From positions 594,739-658,738 of the forward strand of contig NC_081337.1 of the NCBI RefSeq assembly GCF_022539665.2: a stretch of DNA of 64,000 bases. The letters are read 5' to 3'. The notes under the pieces were generated by a model. It did no database searches. It worked only from the letters and a program-made list of their open reading frames with translations, and was not told the origin of the DNA. The stretch's first letter is position 1. The number at the start of each line of letters is the position of its first letter. The translations under genes were made by a program, and so were the position numbers. The stretch comes from Daphnia carinata (Eukaryota > Arthropoda > Branchiopoda > Diplostraca > Daphniidae). This document shows, one piece after another, positions 9,406 through 19,440 of this stretch.

Positions 9406-12400
9406 CTGCTTTTGAAGTCCCATATGAAAGACCTACTATCACAGTATTCATTTCGGAGTTTAAAATCACATTGACGGCTTTAGTTGATTCAGGCGCATCC
9501 ATCAGCGTTATGCGAGCATCTCCAATTATACAAGGCGAGGCTCCTCCTCAATTGTCGTCACGACTGAAAATGGCAGACGGCAGCTACGTAGAGACAGTTG
9601 GGATATTGAACATTACTGTTAACTGGGAGACTAAAAGTGAAACACTAAAAGTGCCACTTTTACAGGAATTATCGCATGAACTAATACTGGGCGTTGATTG
9701 GATACAACGTATTGGGGGAATTTCCCTCTTCCCAAACGGGACCCACTTAATTGTTAAAGCTGTAACCAAGTGTGATCACTCAAACATTTCATCCGACACC
9801 ATACTGAAGATTGACACTCTCCATGTTTTTGAAACTACCATTCTACCGCCAATGTCTTTAGCTTTTATTCCTGCACAAGGAAGGGATATTACTGGTGCCC
9901 TTTTCAGCAATTCAAAGAAACAACCTTGGGTTGTAAATCGAAGCTTCTCTGCAAAACCGGGAAATGAATGGATAATTCCAAATTGCTTGCTTCCGGATCT
10001 GGGTAACACCTTGTATATCCCTGTTATCAACCCGTCAATGAAGCCAATCACCTTCCACATCGGAAAAGACATAACGGTTGCTGAACCCATACCCATCACT
10101 TATTGGCCTCAATTTCTAGACGAAACGATTGGAAGTTTCACCAGAGGAACAGAAAACAAATTATCAGATGCTCTTTCGAAACACCTAGATGGCATACCCA
10201 ACCAATATCGATCAGCTATGAAGGCCCTACTTACTCGGTACCATCATCTCTTCTACCACGACAACAACGCGACCTATCTGAAAAGTACAAACACCACAGA
10301 GCATCACATAGACACTGGCAATCATACACCTATACGGACAGCTCCTTATCGAGTAAGTCACAAAGAAAGAGAAGCTATTCAAAGTCAAGTTACTAACATG
10401 CTCCAGGATGATATCATACAGCCATCATCTAGCCCTTGGGCTTCGCCTGTAGTTATGGTCCCAAAAAAGAATGGCGAACTCCGCTTCTGTATAGATTATC
10501 GTCGATTGAACGCAATCACAGTCCGCGACGTTTATCCGCCTCCCAGAGTTGATGATTTTCTAGACCATTTAGGAGGGGCGCAAGTTTTCACCAGCCTAGA
10601 TCTCAAAAGCGGCTATTGGCAAGTCCCCATGAATAAAGACAGTCAACCAAAAACTGCATTTATTACGCCTGATGGACTTTACGAAAGTAAAAGGCTTCCT
10701 TTCGGACTTTGCAACGCACCCGCCACATTCCAGCGAATGATGGATCGTGTTTTGGCTGGACTGAAATGGGACGTTTGTTTAGTTTATCTTGACGACCTTG
10801 TGGTGTATGGGAAAACCTTCGACGAACACAACAACAGATTAGAAAAGGTGTTTAAAGCCCTTGATGCAGCACAGCTGACCCTGAATCTTGATAAATGTAC
10901 GTTCGCACGGAGTGAAATTGTTTGTTTAGGCCATCAGGTCACCGCAAAAGGACTGAGACCAGATCCCGATAAGCTATCCGCAATCGCCAACTATCCATCG
11001 CCAAAGCATGATACACCGGCCAGAAGGCTAACAAATTTACGAAGTTTCCTGGGAATAATTTCGTACTATCGACGATTTGTTAATAATTTTGCTTCCATGG
11101 TTACACCCCTTTACAACCTACTACGGAAAAATACTACCTGGACTTGGGGCAGAGAACAAGAACTAGCCTTCCAGAACATCAAAGTGAGTCTACTAAATAC
11201 TCCGTTACTCAGTCATCCCATTGATGGAGGAACGTTTGAGGTACATGTCGATGCCAGTGGCGTCGGATTAGGTGCCGTACTGATGCAGGAAAACAACAAC
11301 ATCTTACACCCAGTGTCATACATAAGCCAAAGATTGTCAACTGCTGAATCCAATTATCATTCCAACGAATTGGAATGTCTAGCACTTGTGTGGGCACTGG
11401 CGAAGTTTAGGCATTTTCTTTACGGTCAACCCTTCCGTGTCAAGACTGACAACAATGTGGTACGATGGTTAGCCCAAAAGAAAGACATAAGGGGAAAACT
11501 AGCCCGTTGGGTACTTCAATTACAAGAATTTGATTTCACAATCACTCATTTGAAGGGAACTGAAAACAGGGTAGCTGACGCCCTTTCCCGCCATCCGGTT
11601 GACACTGATTCTGCAATGGGGAACTTAAATTTTCAACTTTCCTCTTCACAAGTTGAGCCAGTATCACATCAAGAAAAAGCTGACCAAATAACAGAAGAAG
11701 AAGGACCAGGAGAACCAATGTCGGTTTGCAGTTACCAACATTATTCCAAGGAGGAGTTAGCCATGTGGCAACAAGGCGATGAAACTATCCAGGAACCGCT
11801 TCTCAAACTACAAAATTCGAATTCGACTCAAGAAAAACGAACAAATTCGACGGCCCCGTTCGCCCTCAAAGGCGGGGTTTTATACCGATTTAGCAAAATC
11901 CCTGGAACTCAAGCTCAACTTGTCGTCCCTTCGAATTTGCGACGAGAAATCTTAAGAGCTAATCACGACTCGCCAGATAGCGGCCACTTTGGCGTTTTCA
12001 AAACCAAAGCCAAAATTGGTGAAAAGTATTGGTGGCCGGGTCTTTCGCTTAGTGTTAAAGCTTACGTTGCTGCTTGCGCATTCTGTCAAAAGAATAAAAA
12101 ATTATCTAGCGCCATAGGTGAGCTTCAACCCATATCACCACCGACTACCATTTTTAATCTTGTTGGACTCGATCATGTCGACCCTTTCAAGAAAACCAAA
12201 ACTGGAAATCGTTACATTCTTGTAGCTATTGACTACCTTTCTAAATGGGTCATAGCAAAACCCGTAAAAACTGTATCGGCAACTTTGATAGAAAAGTTTC
12301 TCCAGAACGAATTAATTGCCAACCACAGTTATCCCCGAAGAATAATTACTGACCAGGGTGCGGGATTTAGGGCGAAAAGCCTTCAACAAAAACTACAAGA

Positions 12401-12722
12401 GTGGGGGATTCAACATTCCATCATAACGACTGAACATCATCAATCCAATGGACAGGTAGAACGTGCTAACCGATCTTTGGTAGAAGCATTCAAAGCTTTT
12501 GTTAATTCAAAACATACTGACTGGGATTTGAAAATTGCAAATGCTACGCTGGCCATTAATACCGCTAAACAAACAAATACGGAAACAACACCCTTTGAAA
12601 TGCTGTACGGGAGAAAACCAGAGTTTCCACTCGAACGAAAATTTCCCTGGCCCCTAAAAACTACAGAATCCCATAGCTCATTCCTTCAACGAGTGACTCG
12701 CTTTCGACGAAAGGTACAGTAG
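9342..12722 (+). CDS. pol: Gypsy pol: protease, reverse transcriptase, RNase H, integrase
   Basis: The frame is open from 9342 and has no ATG near its start, which fits expression by frameshift. Counting residues from 9471: retropepsin motif LVDSGAS at residues 5-11; RT with LPFGLCNAP and active site YLDD at 439-442; RNase H with first Asp at 594 (DASGVGLGA); integrase zinc-binding H-H-C-C with CAFCQ; and the DD35E triad D901, D961, E997. The frame stops at a TAG (12720-12722) shortly before the GPF/Y C-terminal domain. That domain is still recognisable downstream in other frames, so the integrase is truncated in this copy. Confidence 0.93.
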   Translation: MIWPKSIGKRSSRTHGPGPAIAAFEVPYERPTITVFISEFKITLTALVDSGASISVMRASPIIQGEAPPQLSSRLKMADGSYVETVGILNITVNWETKSETLKVPLLQELSHELILGVDWIQRIGGISLFPNGTHLIVKAVTKCDHSNISSDTILKIDTLHVFETTILPPMSLAFIPAQGRDITGALFSNSKKQPWVVNRSFSAKPGNEWIIPNCLLPDLGNTLYIPVINPSMKPITFHIGKDITVAEPIPITYWPQFLDETIGSFTRGTENKLSDALSKHLDGIPNQYRSAMKALLTRYHHLFYHDNNATYLKSTNTTEHHIDTGNHTPIRTAPYRVSHKEREAIQSQVTNMLQDDIIQPSSSPWASPVVMVPKKNGELRFCIDYRRLNAITVRDVYPPPRVDDFLDHLGGAQVFTSLDLKSGYWQVPMNKDSQPKTAFITPDGLYESKRLPFGLCNAPATFQRMMDRVLAGLKWDVCLVYLDDLVVYGKTFDEHNNRLEKVFKALDAAQLTLNLDKCTFARSEIVCLGHQVTAKGLRPDPDKLSAIANYPSPKHDTPARRLTNLRSFLGIISYYRRFVNNFASMVTPLYNLLRKNTTWTWGREQELAFQNIKVSLLNTPLLSHPIDGGTFEVHVDASGVGLGAVLMQENNNILHPVSYISQRLSTAESNYHSNELECLALVWALAKFRHFLYGQPFRVKTDNNVVRWLAQKKDIRGKLARWVLQLQEFDFTITHLKGTENRVADALSRHPVDTDSAMGNLNFQLSSSQVEPVSHQEKADQITEEEGPGEPMSVCSYQHYSKEELAMWQQGDETIQEPLLKLQNSNSTQEKRTNSTAPFALKGGVLYRFSKIPGTQAQLVVPSNLRREILRANHDSPDSGHFGVFKTKAKIGEKYWWPGLSLSVKAYVAACAFCQKNKKLSSAIGELQPISPPTTIFNLVGLDHVDPFKKTKTGNRYILVAIDYLSKWVIAKPVKTVSATLIEKFLQNELIANHSYPRRIITDQGAGFRAKSLQQKLQEWGIQHSIITTEHHQSNGQVERANRSLVEAFKAFVNSKHTDWDLKIANATLAINTAKQTNTETTPFEMLYGRKPEFPLERKFPWPLKTTESHSSFLQRVTRFRRKVQ
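9363..9369 (+). promoter_or_regulatory. Candidate -1 ribosomal frameshift site GGGAAAC
   Basis: In the gag frame this heptamer reads G GGA AAC, a perfect X XXY YYZ slippery site. It lies inside the stretch where gag (to 9405) and the open pol frame (from 9342) overlap, and pol is in the -1 frame relative to gag. The same heptamer is used by some retroviruses at gag-pro junctions. I could not predict the downstream RNA fold by eye. Confidence 0.75.
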
Positions 12723-13017
12723 AAACTTATAATTAACCAAGCTAACGTCAAAAAGCGTTATGACAAGAAATGGAAACCGAGAGGCTTCCAAATTGGAGAT
12801 CTCGTTTAGTATATTAGTTGCCCGAACAATACGTTCACTTCATTTGACACAAAAATTATTACCTAAATACATTGGACCTTTTCAAATAGCGTGTCGACGA
12901 TCTCCAGTAACATATCTTGTAGAAGATATCCCCGCTGCGAGGAAGAAAAAGGAATGGCGACGTTTCTATCCTACTGAGAGGGAGAAATCGTCGCCGATAT
13001 ACTTCATTGTCTAATCC
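12723..13017 (+). pseudogene. Detached C-terminal part of the gypsy integrase
   Basis: After the pol stop, the coding similarity continues in two frames. The last piece (12760-13014) contains KYIGPFQIACR, the GPF/Y-type integrase tail, and LVEDIPAARKKKEWRRF. A nonsense change plus at least one frameshift separate it from pol. The purine-rich stretch near 13102-13114 just upstream of the 3' LTR is the likely polypurine tract. Confidence 0.75.
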
Positions 13018-13117
13018 TCTATCCCTTACAAGTTCTTGTATTTCAAAACCAGAATATTTGTTTGTATTTTAATGTTTTTCGGTTTTCTTGAGAGAAAACG
13101 CGAGTCAGGAGAGGCCG

Positions 13118-13511
13118 TGTAACGAGCTGGAAACGTTTACTTCTTCGTCATCTCGTCGATTGCCATTAGTTTTCAAAAGAAATGTAGGGCAAACGTAGGA
13201 GGGAGAAAAAGAAGACGCAGTGAGTTGTTGTGGTGGTCATTCAAGTTCTTGTTCGCCTAACGTTGTGACTGTTAGAGATAAACTGTGAGGGTGAAACGGA
13301 AACCATCTCCATCTCGGTATGCTTATCTAATTTTAACATTATAAGTTATTAAGCGAGAAATGTGTGAGTTGAAAATTATGGCGAGTAACGTTGTGTAAAT
13401 GCATTATGGCGAGTACCTTTGTGTGTGAAATTATGGCGAGTACCGTTATGTTTTTGTCATGTGTGACACTGTTAGTCAGGAAAATAAAGCCGAGCTGGAA
13501 AGCTCTTAACA
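13118..13511 (+). repeat. 3' LTR of the gypsy element
   Basis: 394 bp, matching the 5' LTR at all but three positions. It is followed directly by ATAT, the target duplication. Confidence 0.95.
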
Positions 13512-14350
13512 ATATATATTTGATTTCTGGGTCGGCGACTCCGGTTCAAAGGACCAAATGTGGAATTTGTTCCACCGTCGGAGACTGTGACTCAGGAGAT
13601 ATGATTCTAGTGGGTGAGTTTATAAAGGCCTAGCCCTTTGTAAAGGGCCAGCGTATCTTGGGTGGCGTCTCAGTTTTGTGAGTTGCCGGGTGATTGATGT
13701 GGACGGTACCTTATGGGGGACGCGACCGTAAGCAGGACGGGCTTATGGGCCAGACACACGGCAGCACCAAAAGAGGAACCGTTGCTAGGAAAAGAATGGA
13801 TTAGCAATGGAAAAACATAAGTACTTCCTCTTAGGATTTAGAGCTGAAGTCCTGGTGAAGTGGCGGCGGAAACGAGGTAGCGGTCGCGGATGGGAGACAG
13901 CTAACGGCGAGTGCGGGCAAGGCGGTGGTCGACGGCGAGCGGCGGACAAGGCGGCGGACGTCGACGAACGACGTGCACGACACAGCGAGGAGACAACAAA
14001 GAAAATACTAAGAGTGATTTACCAGACTTGTAGACGGTTTCGGTGTAAAAATGTGTATTACTGAGGCCTAAACGGCCCTTATATATACCCATACAAAAAC
14101 CCATCGTTGACAGATTAATCAATTAATGTAAAATAAATTTCAACGCTGGCTCAGAGATCGCCGCTGATCTTCCTTTATTCTGGCCGCGGAATGACCCCTT
14201 CCTACGATACTGCAACTTCCCATACCCCAACGCTTGGAGGGATTTTCTTGCGGCTATCATCCCTTCTTCTTCCGTTGGTTTTTGGTGTCCAGTGCGGTCA
14301 ACTATCACTAGAGACCGCTCTCCATATATATGTAGGGATAGTCAGCATAT
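13512..14350 (-). repeat. BEL/Pao LTR and leader
   Basis: Read on the minus strand, this has AATAAA-like and TATA-like sequence (GGGTATATATAAGGG near 14070-14085), a long GC-rich untranslated part, and near 13560-13537 the phrase TTTGGTCCTTTGAACCGG. That phrase resembles the sequence following BEL/Pao LTRs. The plus-strand frame 13807-14064 is low-complexity and is a by-product. The outer LTR boundary near 14350 is approximate. This is the front of the minus-strand Pao element whose genes resume beyond the gypsy insertion. Confidence 0.5.
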
Positions 14351-14383
14351 TACAATATCATATGCCGAACCCCCGGCCTCATA

Positions 14384-16570
14384 TTGCCTGGCAAGCGACA
14401 CCGATGCGTCTTCCTCCCGCCAGGTCTAAGTCTTTATGTCGTTGAACGGTTGGTCTATTCGTCTCCGCCCGCCGGAGCGGCAGTGGTTCCGCTTGCCGGA
14501 GATCTATACTCGGTCACCGTGGCTTCTTCCATATCTTGCCCCGGCTTCTTTACTCCTGTCTGGGGGTCGGACGTCAGAGTTTCTGACATAGTTCTGACCA
14601 GCGTGATTGAGACGAGACACTGCAATACGTATACTTTGCATACACCACAGAAAGACAGGAATCCACAGGATATTCTTCGTTCTTACTTCTTTACGGACGT
14701 GAACTGGAATTGCCGATCGAACTGGAGTATTTTTAAAGAACACAAAGACGTCGCCTTCAGTGAATCAGCATGGACAATCGTAACCAACATCGACCTCGGT
14801 CCAGTCGGAGCTGCAATATCGTACTTGCAACAAAGAATACTCCAGCAGCAGGCAGTAGCAGACAAATTGAAACAGAAAATCTCTCGACCCCTCAAATTAG
14901 CGTCACATGAATTAGCAGCAAGCTACATGGATTCTCGAAGGAGCCTGGAACACCAACCCTAGAAATTGACGTAGCATTATTGACGATGGTGGGTCAGCTC
15001 TCAAATGGCTTTTCGGTGTGTCAACACAGTAAGACCTAAAAGAACTAAACAATCAACAAACAAAAGTCCAACAGATTAAACTAAATCAAAAAGAAATTAT
15101 CCGAATTATGGACAAACAAGCAACTGTCCTAAACAAATCACTGTGGGAATCAAGAGCCAATACCCAGTTAATTAGAGAGCTCTGATGCCAGTTCGCATCC
15201 CTACAAAGTGCAACAACAAGATTATTAGAATGGAATGCGGAGCTAGAAGAACATGACTTTGACTACTTCGAGTACTTCTGTTAGTTGGACTACACATTCG
15301 AGGCGATGAACCAAATCTTATTATGATTACATTAGCTGGCCGACAGCCTTGACATATGATTCAGCCTGTTGGCAAACAGACATTTTGCTCCAAAAATCGT
15401 ATCCCCAGCGCGATTCAATGCAGTTTTCGAGAAAATTAATCAACAAATTACCCAGAGAATGGTCAATTTCGAGTGATGAGCTCTGGGTGGCTTATCGTGA
15501 ATCCACAGTCACAGTGGCGGCGTTGGAACATCAATTCAGGATCTTCATCCAAATTCCTATCTTCGACCACGCTCAACAGTATACACTCTTTCAGATTGCC
15601 AACCTGCCGGGAGCTGTGGATAATGGAACACATAGTATCAGCTTTAGCAATTTACCAAAATTTCTTGCAGTAGACGCCGATCTCGAAACCTTCCTGGAAT
15701 TGTCCAAGGACGTCCGGGAGTGCAGTAAACTAGGCCGCCCGTTATGTAAAATTCACACCAGGGTCAGCAAACGAAACGCTTGGAAATCCTGTGCCATAGC
15801 AGTGTTTATAAATGACCCACCCAGAATCAAGACGCAGTGTAGGGAGAAATTTACTGTTTGGCGAGGTCCAGCAGTCGTGCACATTGCAGCAAACCAATGG
15901 GCATTTTCGGCAACAAAACCGCACTCACGACAACGTACTCTTTTGCCCGCCTAATAGTGGACAACCACCACTAAAAACAAAAACACGTCAGCATGTCAGG
16001 AGTTGGAATATTTGAAATACCTTTAGGGTGTACGATCAGAACGGATTGGTTTTTCCGACTAGCATGGAAGGACATATAGAAGCCCCGAATATGCCACCGG
16101 CGGTGCTGCCATCTGTTAACATCTTCGCTCAAGATACGAATGGCAGCAGTAGCAGGAGACAGGTCGTCATCGAAATACCGCGAGAAAATACGACGTCAAT
16201 CGACAGATCAGTGAGCTGCTTCAGAGAAACGATAATGCCAGGTTGATGAGATGACCGCAAAACAAATCCACAACCTCGTGACGAAAGCCGATATATTCCT
16301 ATGAGTTGCTATAATGAGTCCTATAATCTCTATTTTATTATTAGGCATAGCAACAATATTTTTAGGTCACAAATCTTACTTGCCTTGCCGGAGACTAGCC
16401 GCTCACGAACAGCACGATGTGGCCAGGCTTCCACTCGGAGACCGCGGGAGGGATGAATTGGAGCTACAAACTCTATCAGCAAAAATGCATTCGATTTTTT
16501 TTTCTTCCGTGCACCATTATGTTTGTGTTATTTGTCGTTATACTACATTTTTAGTCTATAGTGCTCTCTA
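14384..16570 (+). pseudogene. Envelope-like (baculovirus F-type) gene, decayed
   Basis: Four plus-strand pieces in different frames follow the order of an F-type envelope of an insect-style retroelement. 14504-14962 contains TNIDLGPVGAAISYLQQR. 14990-15190 has WLFGVST followed by a Leu/Gln-rich heptad stretch, as after an F-protein fusion peptide. 15349-15954 is Cys-rich with FLAVDADLETFLELS. 16314-16500 has a hydrophobic segment (ISILLLGIATIFL) that could be the membrane anchor, then a charged tail. Stops at 14960, near 15030 and 15950 and several frame changes make it non-functional. No pol is attached, and the parent element is unknown. Confidence 0.6.
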
Positions 16571-16899
16571 GTGTAGGAACAACGAAAAGGGTTGCGTTTA
16601 AAAATGTATTAAAAATTTTAAAAAATGATCCAAAAACATAAGGCTGGTAATTAAAGGCCTTCCTCTTCGTCCCACCAGGATCCGTAGTCTGCTAGGATTC
16701 CTTGTAGATGCTCCCCAAAACTCTGAAATGTAAGAACTGAGGAGGTAGAATACTCACAATCTTGCTTATGTTTTGCACTTTCGTGACGTCTGATATAATA
16801 TTGGCCAGCATGTCTTGGGCTTGATTAAGTTTATGTTCTCATACTTGAGACCATTGCTGACCTTTGTTTGCAACAGTTCTGAGCATAAGTTTTGTGGAT
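16571..16899. other. Spacer without recognised gene
   Basis: AT-rich spacer between the envelope-like remnant and the next Pao copy. I see no reading frame or repeat of note. Confidence 0.5.
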
Positions 16900-19440
16900 A
16901 ATCTCCTCACATGGCTGCTGATGTTTCGCAGTTGATAAGGCATTCCCACATTTTTTTCTGTTGCTGTAAGATGCTGCTAGATGCAAGGTGCAAGATTGTC
17001 ACGGTCAAGATGGAGTTGAACTCCAAGATCGAGCACCTGCGAACGGAGGTGGGTATTAGTAAGATTCAATATCGAGTGATGGAGGATCAGAGGAAGTGGC
17101 TGAAAAGGAGAAACGATATCCTGGTCAACCCTAGGCGCTACCAACTCGTCGCGACGTGTCCACCCTATTCCCTTTCAAGATGTTCGAGGCAAACGTACAA
17201 CTTTGTAGAAGATGAATTACCATCGATGTATCTCAACGTGATCAACGGCAAGGGACATCGGTCTTCATGTTGCGACCCTACGGACGATGAAGAAACGTGA
17301 TCGGAACGTCCACATGTCAATGGTAACGCCAATCATTCTCATGGTGGTTTTTGCAGCCGTCTACGACCATAGAACTTCGAGATCCAGCCTTTCGACGGTA
17401 ACCGAAAGAGATATGCTCGATGCAAGGTTAAATTTCGGGCCTTGTATGAAAGTGAGTGTGAGGACTCTACGGTACTGTTTCATGCTGATGGAGCTGCTAT
17501 CCGAACGTGGTGTGGGATCGTTTCGACGCAGTCTACTGCCGTGCAGAGATTATGGATCAAACATACGACGACCTTCTCCAGATACCACCACTGAAGAGCT
17601 TAGAAGCTGTCAGCTCCAAAACTTTTGCAAATCTCCATGGTTCAGTAGCGACTCGCTCCGAGTCGAAGTATGCTCATGAACTGAACAGCCTTACCACCCT
17701 AATTAAAACTGAAGCACAGTTAACGCCGTACCTAAAGAACAAGTAGAACGAGAAAAGGAAAGCAAGGGTAGAACTGAATATTCTTGACTTAGACGACTGG
17801 GTATTCTTGAAACACATGAGTAAACAAAGGGGAAAATGCATTCGAGTTTGACCAAACTCGACGTCTAAAGGTCTAAAATTCTATGAAGGAAGCCCGTCAA
17901 ACGACTCACTGCACACCCTACATCGATCACAAATATTGACAATGGAAGATTCGAAATTGTCGGCATCATCATCTCCAGCAACAACGCTTCCAAGGAATCG
18001 ACCAAAATTGGAGAAGATACCAGCCGAGAAGACAGGACGTTGGAGAGGCTTTGCATGCGACGGCAAGGCCCATAATCTTCCAAGTTGCACCGTTTTCACT
18101 CCTCTCAAGCCTCCGAAAAGTGCAGATTAAGTCTTCCAGTTCGGGATATGTTTTCTGCGTCTCTCCGGCAAATACGAACGCAAGATGTATCACAGAGACA
18201 TCAGGTTGAAAGAAGTTGTGACCCATTGGACCATCAAATTGCAACAACGCTGTCTCGTACGATGGAGACACGTCAAACATTATGTCTTCAGTAGTAAATT
18301 TTGTCCTTTTGTCGCATGACGGAACAACAGGTTTGAAATCAAGCAACCCCACGACCTCGAAAATTGGAAGGTGACCGACCGGATTTGCCGAGCGACCCTG
18401 AAAAGTCTGAGTCCTGGACACACCTACGTGGTATTGATGTCATGACCGTTCAGTAATAGGTTGTAACCGTGCAAATAGGCCCGTCGATTTAGTGTGTTTG
18501 AGTAGTCAATCGCTCATTTGGCAATCGAGGAACTACACGAAGACCTAAACGAGTTAGCCAAGAATTTATGGCAACTCGAGGCCAAAGAAGTAGATGTAGA
18601 GCAGCTCCTTCCATTCGAAGATGATCTACGCGGGAAACGTATTCCCGAAACTTCAAGTGTTTGTCGGTATCAAGTCGGCTCAATGTGGAAAACTGACGAA
18701 GTAAACCTTCCGAACAACCGGTCGTCTGCCTTGTAGAGGTTCTACGCTCTCGAAAGACGTTTTCATTGGGACGCTGATTTCACTCGAAAATACGATGCAA
18801 TGGTAAAGAAGCAAATCGCATGAAAAATGCCATACTTTTCACGGCTGAAGAGGTGGGAAGGAGACGAATAGACGGAGTATTTACGTTTCACGGGGTTGTG
18901 AGCCCGTCTAGTTCATTGTCCAAAGCTCGATTTCTATTCGATGGAGCTGCCCAAGTTCCGAGGCACGTCAAAATTTACTCGGGACCTAACTTATTCGTTA
19001 GCTTGTTCGGTGGGATCATCCGTTTTCGCCGTAACCCTTTACCAGTCGGGACGGGCATCGAGAAAAGGTTTCACCAGGTGAAAGTTCCCGAAGAAGACCA
19101 GGCAGCCTTCCGGTTTGTTTACTGGAAGCTTGGCAGTATTTCAGCCCCGTTCACGCACAAGATGGCCGCTCACCTATATGGAGCGATATCCTCGCCGACG
19201 ACCTGTATGTTAGCCCTCAACCGAACGGCTGATGAGCATCGCGACCTGTATCCACAGGCAGCCGACAGTGTTGGGCGGAGTTTTTACGTTGACTCGTTAT
19301 CATTCCTGTAGACGTATTTCTCTCTGTATTCATCATAAAATTATTAGTAAATCGAAGTCCATTACAAAAGATGAAGACTGGTTTGAAAATGATTCTGTGC
19401 GTCCCATCACCTCTACAGCAGCTGAAGATGAGTGACCTTC
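16900..19440 (+). pseudogene. Second BEL/Pao copy, gag to reverse transcriptase
   Basis: A plus-strand Pao copy with many lesions. Around 17380-17480 one frame reads FRALYESECEDSTVLFH, a DUF1759-like gag segment. 18040-18130 has CDGKAHNLPSC in a gag-knuckle context. Around 18660-18800 the front of the RT appears (GSMWKTDEVNLPNNRSSAL). 18820-19311 is the longest clean RT part: HGVVSPSSS, RFLFDGAAQVP, GAISSPTTCMLALNRTA and the active-site remnant FYVDSL. The copy is interrupted by a hAT remnant at about 19440 and resumes at about 21030. Confidence 0.7.

Larger units (their letters stand above)
7991..13511 (+). mobile_element. Nearly intact Ty3/gypsy LTR retrotransposon (5,521 bp)
   Basis: The element has two 394-bp LTRs (7991-8384 and 13118-13511), both starting TGTAAC and ending TTAACA, and is flanked by the 4-bp direct repeat ATAT. 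Between them lie a primer-binding site, gag, and pol in the order protease, RT, RNase H, integrase. That order defines Ty3/gypsy. The LTRs differ at 3 of 394 sites (0.8%), so insertion was recent. No envelope gene is present. Pol is interrupted near its end at 12720-12722, so this copy probably cannot supply a full integrase by itself. Confidence 0.95.
3880..14350 (-). mobile_element. BEL/Pao LTR retrotransposon, 3'-truncated and split by a gypsy element
   Basis: Read on the minus strand, the order is LTR/leader (about 14350-13512), a break caused by the gypsy insertion 13511-7991, then a short first ORF (7890-7234), gag (7154 to about 5700), zinc knuckles and protease start (5687-5346) and reverse transcriptase (to 3883). 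RNase H, integrase and the 3' LTR are missing because the element is cut at about 3880. Sequence on the two sides of the gypsy copy fits as one Pao leader once the nested element and its ATAT duplication are removed. Several stops and frame changes show it is dead. Confidence 0.7.

Noticed and set aside
13807-14064. 85-codon plus-strand frame after the gypsy 3' LTR
   Set aside because: Low-complexity Arg/Gly-rich translation of a Pao LTR/leader lying on the minus strand.
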